Assembly: GCA_948616425.1 (NCBI GenBank)
Contig: CAPGBJ010000065.1
Coordinates: forward strand, 1-43,438
Length of the DNA stretch: 43,438 nucleotides
Direction of reading: 5' to 3'
Source of the DNA: an uncultured Oscillospiraceae bacterium
Lineage (GTDB): Bacteria; Bacillota; Clostridia; Oscillospirales; Oscillospiraceae
Made by a program: the position numbers and the translations under genes. This document shows positions 1 to 7,984 of this stretch, piece by piece. The notes beneath the pieces are model-generated. The model made no database searches, was not told where the DNA came from, and saw only the letters and a program-made list of their open reading frames with translations. Each line of letters starts with the position of its first letter. Within the stretch, counting starts at the first letter, position 1.

Positions 1-926
1 AGCAGGGCGGCCAGCGGTGTCCCCGCCGCCCGCAACAGGGCCAGGGCAGCGAGCAGGGACAGCCCCAGCACCGCCGCCCCGTAGCTCACCCCGGAGCGGG
101 GCCGCTCCGCCTTTCCCATCGGCTCTCGGTAGAGATACCAACCCACATGGCGGCGGGGGCCCTCTCCCCGCTGGGCCAGCTCCAGGGCGCGCCGGGCGGT
201 CTGTCCCTCCTCCAGGCGGTACTTTTTCGCCAGCTGGCATACCTTCTGCCGGTAACGGCGGCGGGTATCCTCATCCATATGGGGATAGTGGCCTGAAGGG
301 TCCCGGTTCAGAATCTGTTCCACCCGGCTGGCCCCCTCCAGCAGAGCGGTCCACTCCGCCCCGGACAGGGCCCGCAGAGCGGTGAAAATTGCCCCCATCT
401 CCTCAGGAGGCACTCTGTCCTCCTTGAGTGCCTCCAGATCGCCGCACAACTGGGACAGCCGCTCCGCCAGCACCTCAGCCAGAGCGGGGACCAGCAGGGA
501 CAGCTCCCGCTCTGTCAGCGGGCACACCGACTGAAACCCCTCCAGATACAGTGCCAGCCTGCCCTGGTCCAGGTCGGGCACCGCCCATAAAGCGCAAGCG
601 GCGCATCGCTGAAGCAGAGAACTTCCCTGGCCGTCCCCACGCAGAGGTCTGCCCCCTTTTACCGCCTCCAGCGCCCGCTCCACCTCCCGGACCGCTAGGT
701 AGTGGTTATCCAACAGCCACTCCACCGCCCCTGGCAGTGCGGACTGACTGGCGCTCCACAGGTTCAGCACCTCTTGGGCTTGGCGGACCCTCTTTAGGCT
801 GGTCCGCAGCCTTTTCAAAAGGATACGACAGGAGACGGTCCCAGACCGCCTCGTCTCTTTGGCCGCGTTGGCAGCATAATTTTTTAGATGGGCGTCATCC
901 ATAGGGATGTGGGGGGTGTTGGACAT
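1..926 (-). CDS. Cyclic beta-glucan synthase-like protein (NdvB type), 5' part only
   Basis: The minus strand is open from an ATG at 926 to the left edge (about 308 codons), with a perfect AAGGAGG ribosome-binding site just upstream. The residues resemble the N-terminal region of NdvB/Chv-type cyclic glucan synthases and related GT84/GH94 phosphorylase proteins: a LLDNHYLAVREVERAL segment near residues 71-86 (family pattern: DN-[FYH]-[YH]-x-[IV]-x-E), a YPHMDEDTRRRYR segment near 214-226 (family: Y-x-x-M-D-x-x-[TS]-R-x-x-YR) and a RRHVGWYL segment near 259-266, followed by the first hydrophobic helix at about 283-300. The family joins a membrane glycosyltransferase to a GH94 phosphorylase and makes or trims beta-1,2-glucan; the catalytic domains lie outside the window, so the reaction is inferred only. 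High GC; divergently transcribed from ylxM. Confidence 0.75.
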   Translation of the reverse strand, partial: MSNTPHIPMDDAHLKNYAANAAKETRRSGTVSCRILLKRLRTSLKRVRQAQEVLNLWSASQSALPGAVEWLLDNHYLAVREVERALEAVKGGRPLRGDGQGSSLLQRCAACALWAVPDLDQGRLALYLEGFQSVCPLTERELSLLVPALAEVLAERLSQLCGDLEALKEDRVPPEEMGAIFTALRALSGAEWTALLEGASRVEQILNRDPSGHYPHMDEDTRRRYRQKVCQLAKKYRLEEGQTARRALELAQRGEGPRRHVGWYLYREPMGKAERPRSGVSYGAAVLGLSLLAALALLRAAGTPLAAL

Positions 927-1117
927 GGGAATACCTCCTTGGAAGCGCAACACTTCCATCATGTAGAGCAAGGGCGCCGCCCCTGTCTCTGTTATATTTC
1001 CGCCTCTTGCGGCAAAGGCAAGGGCAGCGCCCTTGCCCCACCGTTGTTCCCTCCAGTTTTCCCCTGCCCCTGGCGGAATATACCAAAAGAGAGCCCCCCA
1101 TTGACAAGGATTTGTAC
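927..1117. other. Divergent intergenic region with GC hairpin
   Basis: Spacer between the glucan-synthase gene (minus) and ylxM (plus). It contains a hairpin at 1017-1037 with 9-bp perfect arms (GGCAAGGGC / GCCCTTGCC) around AGC, lacking a T-tract on either side, and a related imperfect GC-rich palindrome at about 969-985. I see no convincing minus-strand promoter; a TATAAC-like hexamer (minus) near 990-995 has no well-spaced -35 box. Confidence 0.5.
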
Positions 1118-1146
1118 TTGACAAATGGAAAAAAATATGCTAGACT
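1118..1146 (+). promoter_or_regulatory. Sigma-A promoter for ylxM-ffh
   Basis: TTGACA at 1118-1123, a 17-bp spacer, and TAGACT at 1141-1146 preceded by TGC (extended -10). A perfect inverted repeat lies just downstream in the expected 5' leader. Confidence 0.75.
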
Positions 1147-1149
1147 TCC

Positions 1150-1177
1150 AAATGTAAAGTCATTTAACTTTACATTT
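1150..1177 (+). promoter_or_regulatory. Perfect 11-bp inverted repeat in ylxM leader (operator or hairpin)
   Basis: AAATGTAAAGT at 1150-1160 and its exact reverse complement at 1167-1177, separated by 6 nt (CATTTA). It starts 3 bp after the -10 box, covering the predicted transcription start and early leader, and ends 6 nt or so before the AAAGGAGG ribosome-binding site. This position suits a repressor operator; as RNA it would form an AU-rich hairpin next to the Shine-Dalgarno sequence. I cannot name the regulator. Confidence 0.6.
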
Positions 1178-1200
1178 TTAAAAAAAGGAGGTCGTACTCC

Positions 1201-1566
1201 ATGAAAAGCCAGGCCTATCGAATGACCATGCTCTTCGATTTCTATGGTGACGTATTGACGGACCGCCAGAAGGAGTTCTACGACCTCTACTACAACGAGG
1301 ACCTATCCTTGGGGGAGATCGCGGAAAACTACGGCATCACCCGCCAGGGAGTCCGAGACGTGATCGTCCGGGCAGAGGCCGTCCTCACTGAACTAGAGGA
1401 CAAAACCGGGCTGATCAAGCGGTTCCACACCATGAAATCCCAGCTGGAACAGGTATTTCAAGACGCCTGCCGCATGGTCCAGCTGGCTGCCGGACAGGAC
1501 AGCGAGGAGCTGGAAACCCTGGCCCTTCGGGTTCGGGACACCGCCGACGCCCTGTTGAAGGAGTAA
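1201..1566 (+). CDS. ylxM: YlxM/UPF0122 helix-turn-helix protein
   Basis: 121 aa, the usual length for YlxM (p13-like), a small sigma-70-region-4-like helix-turn-helix protein encoded immediately before ffh in Firmicutes and thought to modulate SRP assembly or activity. The N-terminal part shows the family signature LTDRQKEFYDLYYNEDLSL followed by a recognition-helix region (EIAENYGITRQGVRDVIVRA, about residues 40-59); the C-terminus is helical and charged. Start ATG at 1201 has a strong AAAAAAGGAGG site. The gene ends 4 nt before ffh and is clearly cotranscribed with it from the promoter at 1118-1146. Confidence 0.93.
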   Translation: MKSQAYRMTMLFDFYGDVLTDRQKEFYDLYYNEDLSLGEIAENYGITRQGVRDVIVRAEAVLTELEDKTGLIKRFHTMKSQLEQVFQDACRMVQLAAGQDSEELETLALRVRDTADALLKE

Positions 1567-1570
1567 GCCC

Positions 1571-2932
1571 ATGGCATTTGAAGGACTTTCCGAAAAACTG
1601 TCTGCGGCGTTTAAAAAGCTGAGAGGCAAGGGACGCCTGTCCGAAGCCGATGTGAAAGAGGCCATGCGGGAAATTCGTCTGGCCCTTCTCGAGGCGGACG
1701 TCAGCTTCAAAGTGGTCAAGCAGTTTGTGGCTCAGGTCACCGAGAAGGCGGTAGGGAGCGACGTACTGGAGGCCCTCTCCCCCGCCCAGCAGATCATCAA
1801 GATCGTCAACCAGGAGTTGACTGAATTGATGGGCGGTTCGGCGACCAAGCTGACTATCGCCTCCAAGCCTCCCACGGTAGTGATGATGGTGGGCCTCCAG
1901 GGCGCAGGCAAGACCACAAACGGCGCTAAACTGGCCGGCCTGATGAAGAAGCAGAGCGGCAAGCGACCTCTGCTGGCCGCCTGTGATATCTACCGCCCCG
2001 CCGCCATCCAGCAGTTGGAGGTGGTGGGCCAGCAGCTGGATATTCCCGTCTTCCAGATGGGACAGACCAATCCAGTGGACATCGCAAAAGCCGCCGTGGA
2101 ACACGCAGTCAAGCATGGCAACGACATGGTGTTTCTGGACACTGCCGGCCGTCTCCATGTGGACGAAGAACTGATGGATGAGCTGCGCAATATCAAAGCC
2201 GCCGTAGAGCCCACTGAAATTCTGTTAGTAGTGGACGCCATGATTGGCCAAGACGCCGTGAATGCCGCCAAAGCCTTTGACGACGCCTTGGACATTGACG
2301 GGGTCCTTCTCACCAAGTTGGACGGCGATGCCCGGGGCGGTGCAGCTCTGTCCATCAAGGCGGTCACCGGCAAACCCATCAAGTTTGTGGGTGTGGGGGA
2401 AAAGCTGGACCAAATTGAAGTCTTCCACCCCGACCGCATGGCCAGCCGCATCCTGGGTATGGGGGACATGCTCTCCCTCATTGAGAAGGCAGAGCAGAAC
2501 TTTGACCAGAAGAAGGCCCTGGAGCTTCAGGAGAAGCTACGGAAAAATAAATTTACCCTCACCGACTTCTACGACCAGATGAAGCAGCTGAAAAATATGG
2601 GCTCCTTGGCCGACATCGCCGGAATGCTCCCTGGAGTGAAAGCCAGCGATTTGGAGGGGGCCTCCATGGACGAGAAGCTCCTCCAGCGGATGGAGGCCAT
2701 CATTCTATCCATGACCCCCGCCGAGCGGGAGGACCCCAAGCTGCTCAACTCCAGCCGGAAAAAGCGCATTGCTGCCGGCTCCGGCACCCAGGTGGTGGAT
2801 GTAAATCGGCTGCTTAAGCAGTTCGAGATGCTCCAGGCCATGACCAAGCAGTTCTCCGGCGGCAAGTTGCCCAAAAATCTGCGGAAGATGATGGGCAAAA
2901 AGGGTCGGGGAATGCCGGGGATGCCCTTTTAA
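1571..2932 (+). CDS. ffh: Signal recognition particle protein Ffh
   Basis: 453 aa, normal for Ffh/SRP54. It binds the SRP RNA and signal sequences of nascent membrane proteins and, with the receptor FtsY, delivers ribosomes to SecYEG using GTP. The N domain is followed by the G domain with GLQGAGKTT (G1), DTAGR (G3) and TKLDGDARGG (G4/closing loop); the methionine-rich M domain begins around residue 300 and carries SGTQVVDVNRLLKQF and the QAMTKQF helix that bind RNA and signal peptide. The tail is KMMGKKGRGMPGMPF. Located 4 nt after ylxM, the canonical arrangement. The SRP RNA gene itself was not found in the window. Confidence 0.98.
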   Translation: MAFEGLSEKLSAAFKKLRGKGRLSEADVKEAMREIRLALLEADVSFKVVKQFVAQVTEKAVGSDVLEALSPAQQIIKIVNQELTELMGGSATKLTIASKPPTVVMMVGLQGAGKTTNGAKLAGLMKKQSGKRPLLAACDIYRPAAIQQLEVVGQQLDIPVFQMGQTNPVDIAKAAVEHAVKHGNDMVFLDTAGRLHVDEELMDELRNIKAAVEPTEILLVVDAMIGQDAVNAAKAFDDALDIDGVLLTKLDGDARGGAALSIKAVTGKPIKFVGVGEKLDQIEVFHPDRMASRILGMGDMLSLIEKAEQNFDQKKALELQEKLRKNKFTLTDFYDQMKQLKNMGSLADIAGMLPGVKASDLEGASMDEKLLQRMEAIILSMTPAEREDPKLLNSSRKKRIAAGSGTQVVDVNRLLKQFEMLQAMTKQFSGGKLPKNLRKMMGKKGRGMPGMPF

Positions 2933-3038
2933 TAGCCTCCTTTTCCCCGCATGGGGGAAGAGGTTCCTTTGGGAAGTTGGCAGAGCGCCGCGTGCGCTTT
3001 CCATATAATTAAACAAATTCATTTGGAGGTGAAGATAC

Positions 3039-3278
3039 ATGGTTAAAATCAGACTGCGCCGCATGGGCGCCAAGAAGGCCCCCTTCTACCGCATCGTGGT
3101 GGCCGACTCCCGCTATCCCCGTGACGGCCGTTTCATCGAGGAGATTGGCATCTATAACCCCGTCGCAAATCCCGCCGAGCTGAAGGTGGATGTGGATCGG
3201 GCCCAGGCTTGGATTAAGACCGGCGCTCAGCCCACCGAGACTGTCCGCGACCTGCTGAAAAAGGCCGGCGCCCTGTAA
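3039..3278 (+). CDS. rpsP: 30S ribosomal protein S16
   Basis: 79 aa with the S16 signature VKIRLRRMGAKKAPFYRIVVADSR at the N-terminus (read MVKIRLRRMGAKKAPFYRIV and onward) and a PTETVRDLLKKAGAL end. S16 is a core protein of the small ribosomal subunit body. The ATG at 3039 is preceded by TTGGAGGTGAAG. A TATAAT at 3004-3009 lies in the 106-bp gap after ffh, but its best -35 candidate (TTGGCA, 2977-2982) is 21 bp away, so an internal promoter is uncertain; rpsP may be read from the ylxM promoter as well. Confidence 0.97.
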   Translation: MVKIRLRRMGAKKAPFYRIVVADSRYPRDGRFIEEIGIYNPVANPAELKVDVDRAQAWIKTGAQPTETVRDLLKKAGAL

Positions 3279-3293
3279 GGCTGGAGGTTACCG

Positions 3294-3524
3294 ATGAAAG
3301 AGCTTCTCACCTACGTGGCCCAGAACCTGGTGGAGCACCCCGAGCAGGTGTCTGTCACTGAGGTCGAGGGCGACGGCGAGACTGTCCTAGAGCTTCGGGT
3401 AGCCCCGGAGGACATGGGCAAGGTGATCGGCCGCCAGGGCCGTATCGCCAAAGAAATTCGCATTCTGATGCGCTCCGCCGCCCAGCGGGCCGGCAAGCGT
3501 CTCAGCGTGGAGATCGTCGACTAA
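3294..3524 (+). CDS. khpA: KhpA-type KH-domain RNA-binding protein (YlqC)
   Basis: 76 aa, the usual size of KhpA/YlqC. A single KH domain includes the GKVIGRQGRIAKEIRILM segment, with GRQG as the RNA-gripping GXXG loop. In streptococci and clostridia KhpA works with KhpB (Jag) as a global small-RNA/mRNA-binding pair affecting cell division. It sits 16 nt after rpsP, as in most Firmicutes, with a GGAGG site before the ATG. The stop codon lies inside the first arm of a terminator. Confidence 0.93.
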   Translation: MKELLTYVAQNLVEHPEQVSVTEVEGDGETVLELRVAPEDMGKVIGRQGRIAKEIRILMRSAAQRAGKRLSVEIVD

Positions 3525-3561
3525 AACAAGGGCGCAGGGGAGTCCCCTGCGTCCTTGTTTT
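3523..3561 (+). terminator. Intrinsic terminator overlapping khpA stop
   Basis: Long stem (AAAACAAGG...CGCAGGGGA pairing with TCCCCTGCG...CCTTGTTTT, one mismatch) ending in TTTT. The left arm begins within the TAA of khpA. The A-rich 5' side makes it potentially bidirectional. Genes downstream follow 16 nt later, so some read-through or a hidden promoter is needed for rimM. Confidence 0.75.
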
Positions 3562-3577
3562 CAAACCGGAGGACTTT

Positions 3578-4000
3578 ATGGACTGGTCAAAGACACAGCT
3601 GGCCGAGATACGATATTTCTGTACCAGCACCCGGAGCCGGACGCCAAGAATCCTTTGCAGTCTCACTCTCAAACTTCAGCTCGGCTTCGTCCTGGTTATC
3701 TTTTCCCACTACAATATTACAGAATTTCAGCTTACGGATATCAAGGCGTTTTACAAATCACTCTACACCCAGCATTTCACACCGGATCGGCTGCCAACGC
3801 CCTCCCCTGCCCGCATTGCCAAAGCTCTGGGACAGCTGGACAAGGATGATCATTATCAGATCAATGTCTGCTGTCTGGGAGGGGATCGCTACCGGATTCT
3901 TGGGGTCAGCCCCATCTATGTGAACGACTATGTAAACGAGCTGAACTACGGCTATGAAAAGGGCTATGTCCAGTATTTTATGGAGGAACACACATGCTGA
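3578..4000 (+). CDS. Hypothetical protein between khpA and rimM
   Basis: 140 aa, not recognised. A good GGAGG site precedes the ATG at 3578, and the reading frame ends with TGA overlapping the rimM ATG by 7 nt (ATGCTGA), suggesting translational coupling. The N-terminal half is basic with a hydrophobic patch (LGFVLVIF, about residues 35-42), the C-terminal half is more typical of a soluble protein (KALGQLDKDDHYQINVC; a Tyr-rich NELNYGYEKGYVQYF end). No signal peptide or repeat. The coupling supports a real gene, but the somewhat unusual N-terminal composition leaves room for a frameshifted or decaying gene. Confidence 0.55.
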   Translation: MDWSKTQLAEIRYFCTSTRSRTPRILCSLTLKLQLGFVLVIFSHYNITEFQLTDIKAFYKSLYTQHFTPDRLPTPSPARIAKALGQLDKDDHYQINVCCLGGDRYRILGVSPIYVNDYVNELNYGYEKGYVQYFMEEHTC

Positions 4001-4491
4001 ATCAATATTTAGAGGTGGGCAAGGTCACTAACGTCCACGGCCTGATGGGCGAGGTGAAGGTTCAGCCCTGGGCCGACTCGCCGGAGTTTCTTTGCCAGTT
4101 CAAGACCCTGTATGTGGATGAGGCCCATTTTCCCATGACAGTGCAGCGGGCCCGGGTCCACAAAAACATGGTCATTATAAAATTTGAGGGCCCCACCGAC
4201 GTGCCCAGCGCCCTGTCTCTCCGCAACGCCATTTTGTATATTGACCGCGCAGATGCCCAGCTGCCGGAGGGCGCCTTTTTTCTGGCCGACATCTACGGTC
4301 TGGAGGTACGAGACGCCTCCACCGGCGAAGTGCTGGGTAACATCGCCGACGTGCTCACCCTGCCCGCCAACAACGTCTATGTGGTAAAGGGCGGCCCCCG
4401 GGAACTGATGATCCCTGCTGTACCCCAGTTTATCGCGGAGACCAATATAGAGGGCGGCTTCATCCGGGTCAACATGATGGAGGGTCTGTAA
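3994..4491 (+). CDS. rimM: Ribosome maturation factor RimM
   Basis: 165 aa, normal for RimM, which binds S19 and helps mature the 30S head. N-terminal RimM domain begins YLEVGKVTNVHGLMGEVKVQ; the C-terminal PRC-barrel-like part carries FFLADIYGLEVRDASTGEVLG and ends with IPAVPQFI. The start overlaps the preceding small gene by 7 nt and the stop shares an A with the next ATG (TAATG). In many bacteria trmD and rplS follow; here a membrane permease gene follows instead. Confidence 0.96.
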   Translation: MLNQYLEVGKVTNVHGLMGEVKVQPWADSPEFLCQFKTLYVDEAHFPMTVQRARVHKNMVIIKFEGPTDVPSALSLRNAILYIDRADAQLPEGAFFLADIYGLEVRDASTGEVLGNIADVLTLPANNVYVVKGGPRELMIPAVPQFIAETNIEGGFIRVNMMEGL

Positions 4492-5612
4492 TGAAGCAGG
4501 AATGGAAGGCGCCTCTGCGCATCGGCGCGGTGCTGTTTGGGCTCTACCTGGCCATCCACTATTGGGGCAAGCTGGCCTCCCTGGCCGCGCTGGCGCTGGG
4601 CGCCGGCTTCCCTCTGGTGCTGGGTGCGGTGATCGCCTATGCCGTCAATATTCTGATGAGTATGTATGAGGGGTGGTATTTTCCCAAATCCAAAACTCAG
4701 GCAGTTGTAAAGAGCCGCCGGTTGGTATGTCTGCTGCTGGCATATGCCAGCTTACTCGCCATTGTGATACTCATCATACGCATGATTTTGCCTGAATTGA
4801 TCCAAAGCTTCTCCCTTCTCATTCAGGAATTGACGCCTGTCTTTCAAGAACTGAGCATCAAATTGAACGAAAATTTGGGACCAGACCAACTGGCTGCCCT
4901 GCCTGGCCTCTTCACCTCTGACGGCACTATCAACTGGCATGAGCTGGCTGTCAAGGTGATAAACTTCTTGTTAACCGGTCTGGGCGGCGTGATGGGCTCC
5001 CTGATGTCCCTCGTCTCCGCCGCTGTATCCACCGCTTTTACCGCTATTGTAAGCGTTATTTTCTCTATCTATCTGCTGATGGGCAAGGAGAAACTGTCCA
5101 GGCAGTGTACCCTTGTGCTTAAGGCCTATTTGAATCCCAACTGGTACAGCCGTCTGCTCTACTTTTTAGAGACACTGCACAACTGCTTCCGACACTTTGT
5201 GGTGGGACAGTGTACCGAGGCGGTGATTCTAGGATTGCTGTGTATGGGCGGTATGCTGCTGTTTCAATTCCCCTACGCCTCTATGGTGGGGACCCTCATC
5301 GGCTTTACCGCCCTGATCCCGGTGGCCGGCGCCTATATCGGTGCCGGGGTAGGCGCTTTTATGATTTTCACGGTCTCCCCTCTCAAGGCGCTGCTGTTTC
5401 TGGTGTTTATCTCCGTCCTTCAGCAGCTGGAAGGCAACCTGATCTACCCCAAGGTGGTGGGTTCCTCCATCGGTCTGCCAGGAATTTGGGTGTTGGCCGC
5501 TGTCACCATCGGCGGAGGTGTGCTGGGCATCGGCGGAATGCTGCTGGCCGTCCCTCTGGCCGCCACCTTCTACCAGATTCTGCGAGACGACGTGGTCCGG
5601 CGAAATCAATGA
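4491..5612 (+). CDS. AI-2E family (PerM/YtvI-type) membrane transporter
   Basis: 373 aa, with about seven or eight hydrophobic helices: a pair near residues 12-60, one near 80-105, then a soluble amphipathic segment, and a C-terminal helical bundle. The C-terminal part has the family's conserved features: GQCTEAVILGLLCMGGM, then PYASMVGTLIGFTALIPVAG and a GLPGIWVLAAVTIGGG...GMLLAVPLAAT end. Members include TqsA (AI-2 export), PerM and sodium/proton antiporters, so the substrate cannot be assigned. Translationally coupled to rimM by TAATG; followed by an intrinsic terminator. Confidence 0.85.
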   Translation: MKQEWKAPLRIGAVLFGLYLAIHYWGKLASLAALALGAGFPLVLGAVIAYAVNILMSMYEGWYFPKSKTQAVVKSRRLVCLLLAYASLLAIVILIIRMILPELIQSFSLLIQELTPVFQELSIKLNENLGPDQLAALPGLFTSDGTINWHELAVKVINFLLTGLGGVMGSLMSLVSAAVSTAFTAIVSVIFSIYLLMGKEKLSRQCTLVLKAYLNPNWYSRLLYFLETLHNCFRHFVVGQCTEAVILGLLCMGGMLLFQFPYASMVGTLIGFTALIPVAGAYIGAGVGAFMIFTVSPLKALLFLVFISVLQQLEGNLIYPKVVGSSIGLPGIWVLAAVTIGGGVLGIGGMLLAVPLAATFYQILRDDVVRRNQ

Positions 5613-5622
5613 ACCAAAATGT

Positions 5623-5653
5623 AACCCCGCCCGGAATACCGGGCGGGGTTTTC
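5623..5653 (+). terminator. Intrinsic terminator after AI-2E transporter
   Basis: AACCCCGCCCGG / CCGGGCGGGGTT, 12-bp perfect arms around AATA, then TTTT. It closes the ylxM-to-rimM region transcript. The 5654-5877 stretch that follows holds no gene I can support. Confidence 0.9.
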
Positions 5654-5877
5654 CCTGCTCCTCTTTGAATGTTCCCTTGACCTCTATGCAGAAAGACACT
5701 CCTCATACCGTTGGCACACGCCTCTGCATCCTCCCAGCCGTCCAGGATGTTCTGGGAAAGAGTGCGGCACAGTCTGTAATTTTTCTTGCAATACATCCAG
5801 TATTCCTGGGAAAAATTGTGCTTGTCTGGCAGAAAAGTCCCTGGTCGCTGTGCCTAGTTCCATGTTTCAAACAGCGC

Positions 5878-7698
5878 CTAGTCCCCCATGCAAAACATAG
5901 GCCGGGCCTCATCAAAGAGGTCTACCATACCGCAGTAGTTTAAAATTTCATAGTTTCGCAGCCAGTCCCGCTGTTCCTCATTCAGCTCAGATTTTTTCAA
6001 AAACTGCCCGTCTGCGGTGACAAAGCCCACCGGGGTGACAGCGGGCATCACTTCGTACAGGTCGGCCAAAAACTCCATGTAGCCGGTGAGGGGCAGTCCA
6101 GCGGTCTGAGCAGTGAGCACGCCCAAAAAGTTAGGGCTGATCACCACATCCTGCCGTTCCTCAATGTCGTAGTTTGCCCAGATAAAGAAGGGGACGGCGT
6201 ATTGCTGCAAAACTTCCTGGGTGGTCCGCTCCGACAACTTCTTACCGTAGAGTTCCTCATAAAAGGCATTGGTCAAGGGAGGTTGGTGGTCGCCGAAGAA
6301 AACGATCAGAGTAGGTTCCTCGCACTGACTGTAATAGCCAATTAGCTCCTCCAAGGCCTTGTCACTCTCCCGCATCAAGGCCAAGAACTGCTCTGCCGTC
6401 CGGTCCGCCGTCTTCAGCCGTTCTGGAAGCTCTATAGATCGCTCCAGATTCCGCCAGCCTTGGGCATAACCACTGTGGTTCTGCATGGTGACATTGAAGA
6501 AAAAGCTGCTGTCCTCCGCCTCGGTAGAGCGATAGATCATCTCATAGTCCGACTTGTCAGAGATATAGTTGCGGATAATATAGGGGTTGGGGACATCCTC
6601 TTCATACATCTGCCGGTCAAAATTCAGATACTGGTAGGCCAACACCCGATTCCAGCCGGAGGATTTATAGGGATGAAAGGCCGTTGTGGCATAGCCCTGG
6701 CTCCCAGCCAGGGCTGCCAGGGAGGGCATGCCCTCCTCCACATAGAGCTGATAGGCCACCGTGTGGGGGGGCTGAAACAAGCTGGTAAAACCAGTGAGGT
6801 ATTCAAACTCAATGGTAGCTGTACCGCCTCCGGTGACAGAGGAGTACATCCACCCCTTGATGGTATTTTCTTCTAAGGAGTGCAGGAAGGGATTGGGGTC
6901 TTCTGAAGCGTCCAACCCGTCAAAAATGGTCAGATCCCCAAAAGACTCATTCATAATAACCACCAAATTGACGGGTTTTCTGTCTGGATCGGCCGAAACA
7001 CCTGGGTACTGTTCCATCAGCTCCAGTACGGTACCCTTGGAGTAGCCCTCCGGCTTGTCCACCGAGGAGTACCGCAGGGCAATGGAGAAATTCAGGAGAA
7101 AGCCGTTGCGCTGGGTAACCCACTGCTGTGTGTAAATATCCAAAGCGGGGAGCATCCCAGTACAGAAAAAGGCGTAGCAGTAACAGCATATCGTCCCCCA
7201 CAGTGCCACACAGGGCAGAGCTCCAATCCTGGCTCGCCGTTTTTGGGGCACGCAGAACACGAGGAGAAATAGGTAAGCCGTCAGCAAAATGGCTGCTTGG
7301 GTGATGTAGGAGTCTACGGAGTAGTCAAAGCCTTTGGCCACGTTGGCGGCGGTGCGCCAGCCAGTGATGTCCGCCGGGAACAGGATGCGGCCCCGAAAAC
7401 GAAGGACATAGTGATTAATCAGTCCAAAGAGGAAACATAGACAGGTTCCTGCCGCCGCCGCCCTCCGGTTGCGGCCCAGAATCAACCGCAGAGCCACAAA
7501 AATGCTGTAGTAGAACACCATGTTCATCAGAACCTGCCAGTCATCCAGGTCATGAAACACATCGTTTTCATTTAAAATCTCCACCATCCACAGGCACACC
7601 CAGGGCCCCAGAAGAAAAACCAGCCGGGAGGCCCATTTGCCCGGGTGCTCCTCCAGGTCCCGAGCCAGACGGCGGGATGTCTCATGCAGCACTGTCAT
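5878..7698 (-). CDS. LTA synthase family protein (phosphoglycerol transferase/sulfatase fold)
   Basis: 606 aa. Five hydrophobic helices occupy roughly residues 24-190, followed by an extracellular alkaline-phosphatase-superfamily domain. Metal and catalytic motifs are visible: VVIMNESFGD (N250/E251, metal site), a GGGTATIEFEYLTG segment with the likely nucleophile Thr293, and FFGDHQPPL late in the domain. Relatives transfer glycerol-phosphate from phosphatidylglycerol to lipoteichoic acid or other surface glycans. Length and layout match LtaS-like proteins; the exact polymer is unknown. Start ATG at 7698 has GAAAGGAAG upstream. Monocistronic, with its own promoter. Confidence 0.9.
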   Translation of the reverse strand: MTVLHETSRRLARDLEEHPGKWASRLVFLLGPWVCLWMVEILNENDVFHDLDDWQVLMNMVFYYSIFVALRLILGRNRRAAAAGTCLCFLFGLINHYVLRFRGRILFPADITGWRTAANVAKGFDYSVDSYITQAAILLTAYLFLLVFCVPQKRRARIGALPCVALWGTICCYCYAFFCTGMLPALDIYTQQWVTQRNGFLLNFSIALRYSSVDKPEGYSKGTVLELMEQYPGVSADPDRKPVNLVVIMNESFGDLTIFDGLDASEDPNPFLHSLEENTIKGWMYSSVTGGGTATIEFEYLTGFTSLFQPPHTVAYQLYVEEGMPSLAALAGSQGYATTAFHPYKSSGWNRVLAYQYLNFDRQMYEEDVPNPYIIRNYISDKSDYEMIYRSTEAEDSSFFFNVTMQNHSGYAQGWRNLERSIELPERLKTADRTAEQFLALMRESDKALEELIGYYSQCEEPTLIVFFGDHQPPLTNAFYEELYGKKLSERTTQEVLQQYAVPFFIWANYDIEERQDVVISPNFLGVLTAQTAGLPLTGYMEFLADLYEVMPAVTPVGFVTADGQFLKKSELNEEQRDWLRNYEILNYCGMVDLFDEARPMFCMGD

Positions 7699-7742
7699 AT
7701 CTTCCTTTCACATCCTTTCCATGGACTGAACAGTCAATGTCT

Positions 7743-7770
7743 AGCATACCGATTTCTGAAAAAAATGCAA
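7743..7770 (-). promoter_or_regulatory. Promoter for the LTA synthase-like gene
   Basis: On the minus strand TTGCAT (7770-7765), 16-bp spacer, TATGCT (7748-7743), about 45 nt upstream of the start codon. Both boxes match 4 of 6 consensus positions, so this is a moderate call. Confidence 0.45.
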
Positions 7771-7896
7771 GGGTCTGCCCCTATCTTTAAGAGAAATTTA
7801 ATTTCCTTCTCTGATAGACGTAAAATTTCCCCTTAGGTTCCCTGCATTTTACACAAAAAAACAAGTGGCGGTTTTTAATTTTTGAATATTTATCTA

Positions 7897-7926
7897 TTGA
7901 CTATGAATAATTTTTCATTGTATAAT
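7897..7926 (+). promoter_or_regulatory. Promoter for the amino acid ABC importer operon
   Basis: TTGACT at 7897-7902, 18-bp spacer, TATAAT at 7921-7926. A small hairpin (GTCCG / CGGAC, 7936-7951) follows in the leader, then AAAAGGAG before the start codon. Confidence 0.75.
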
Positions 7927-7984
7927 CAGATCAGTGTCCGGGATAGCGGACCGATTATCCAGCTTTTGAAAAGGAGTTTTAAAC

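Noticed and set aside
17..904. Long plus-strand open frames (122 and 158 aa) at the left end
   Set aside because: They are proline/arginine-rich shadows of the GC-rich minus-strand glucan synthase gene, which has a perfect RBS and family motifs.
5654..5877. Plus-strand frame of 141 aa extending past the AI-2E terminator
   Set aside because: Begins inside the transporter gene in another frame and reads through a strong terminator; no motif.
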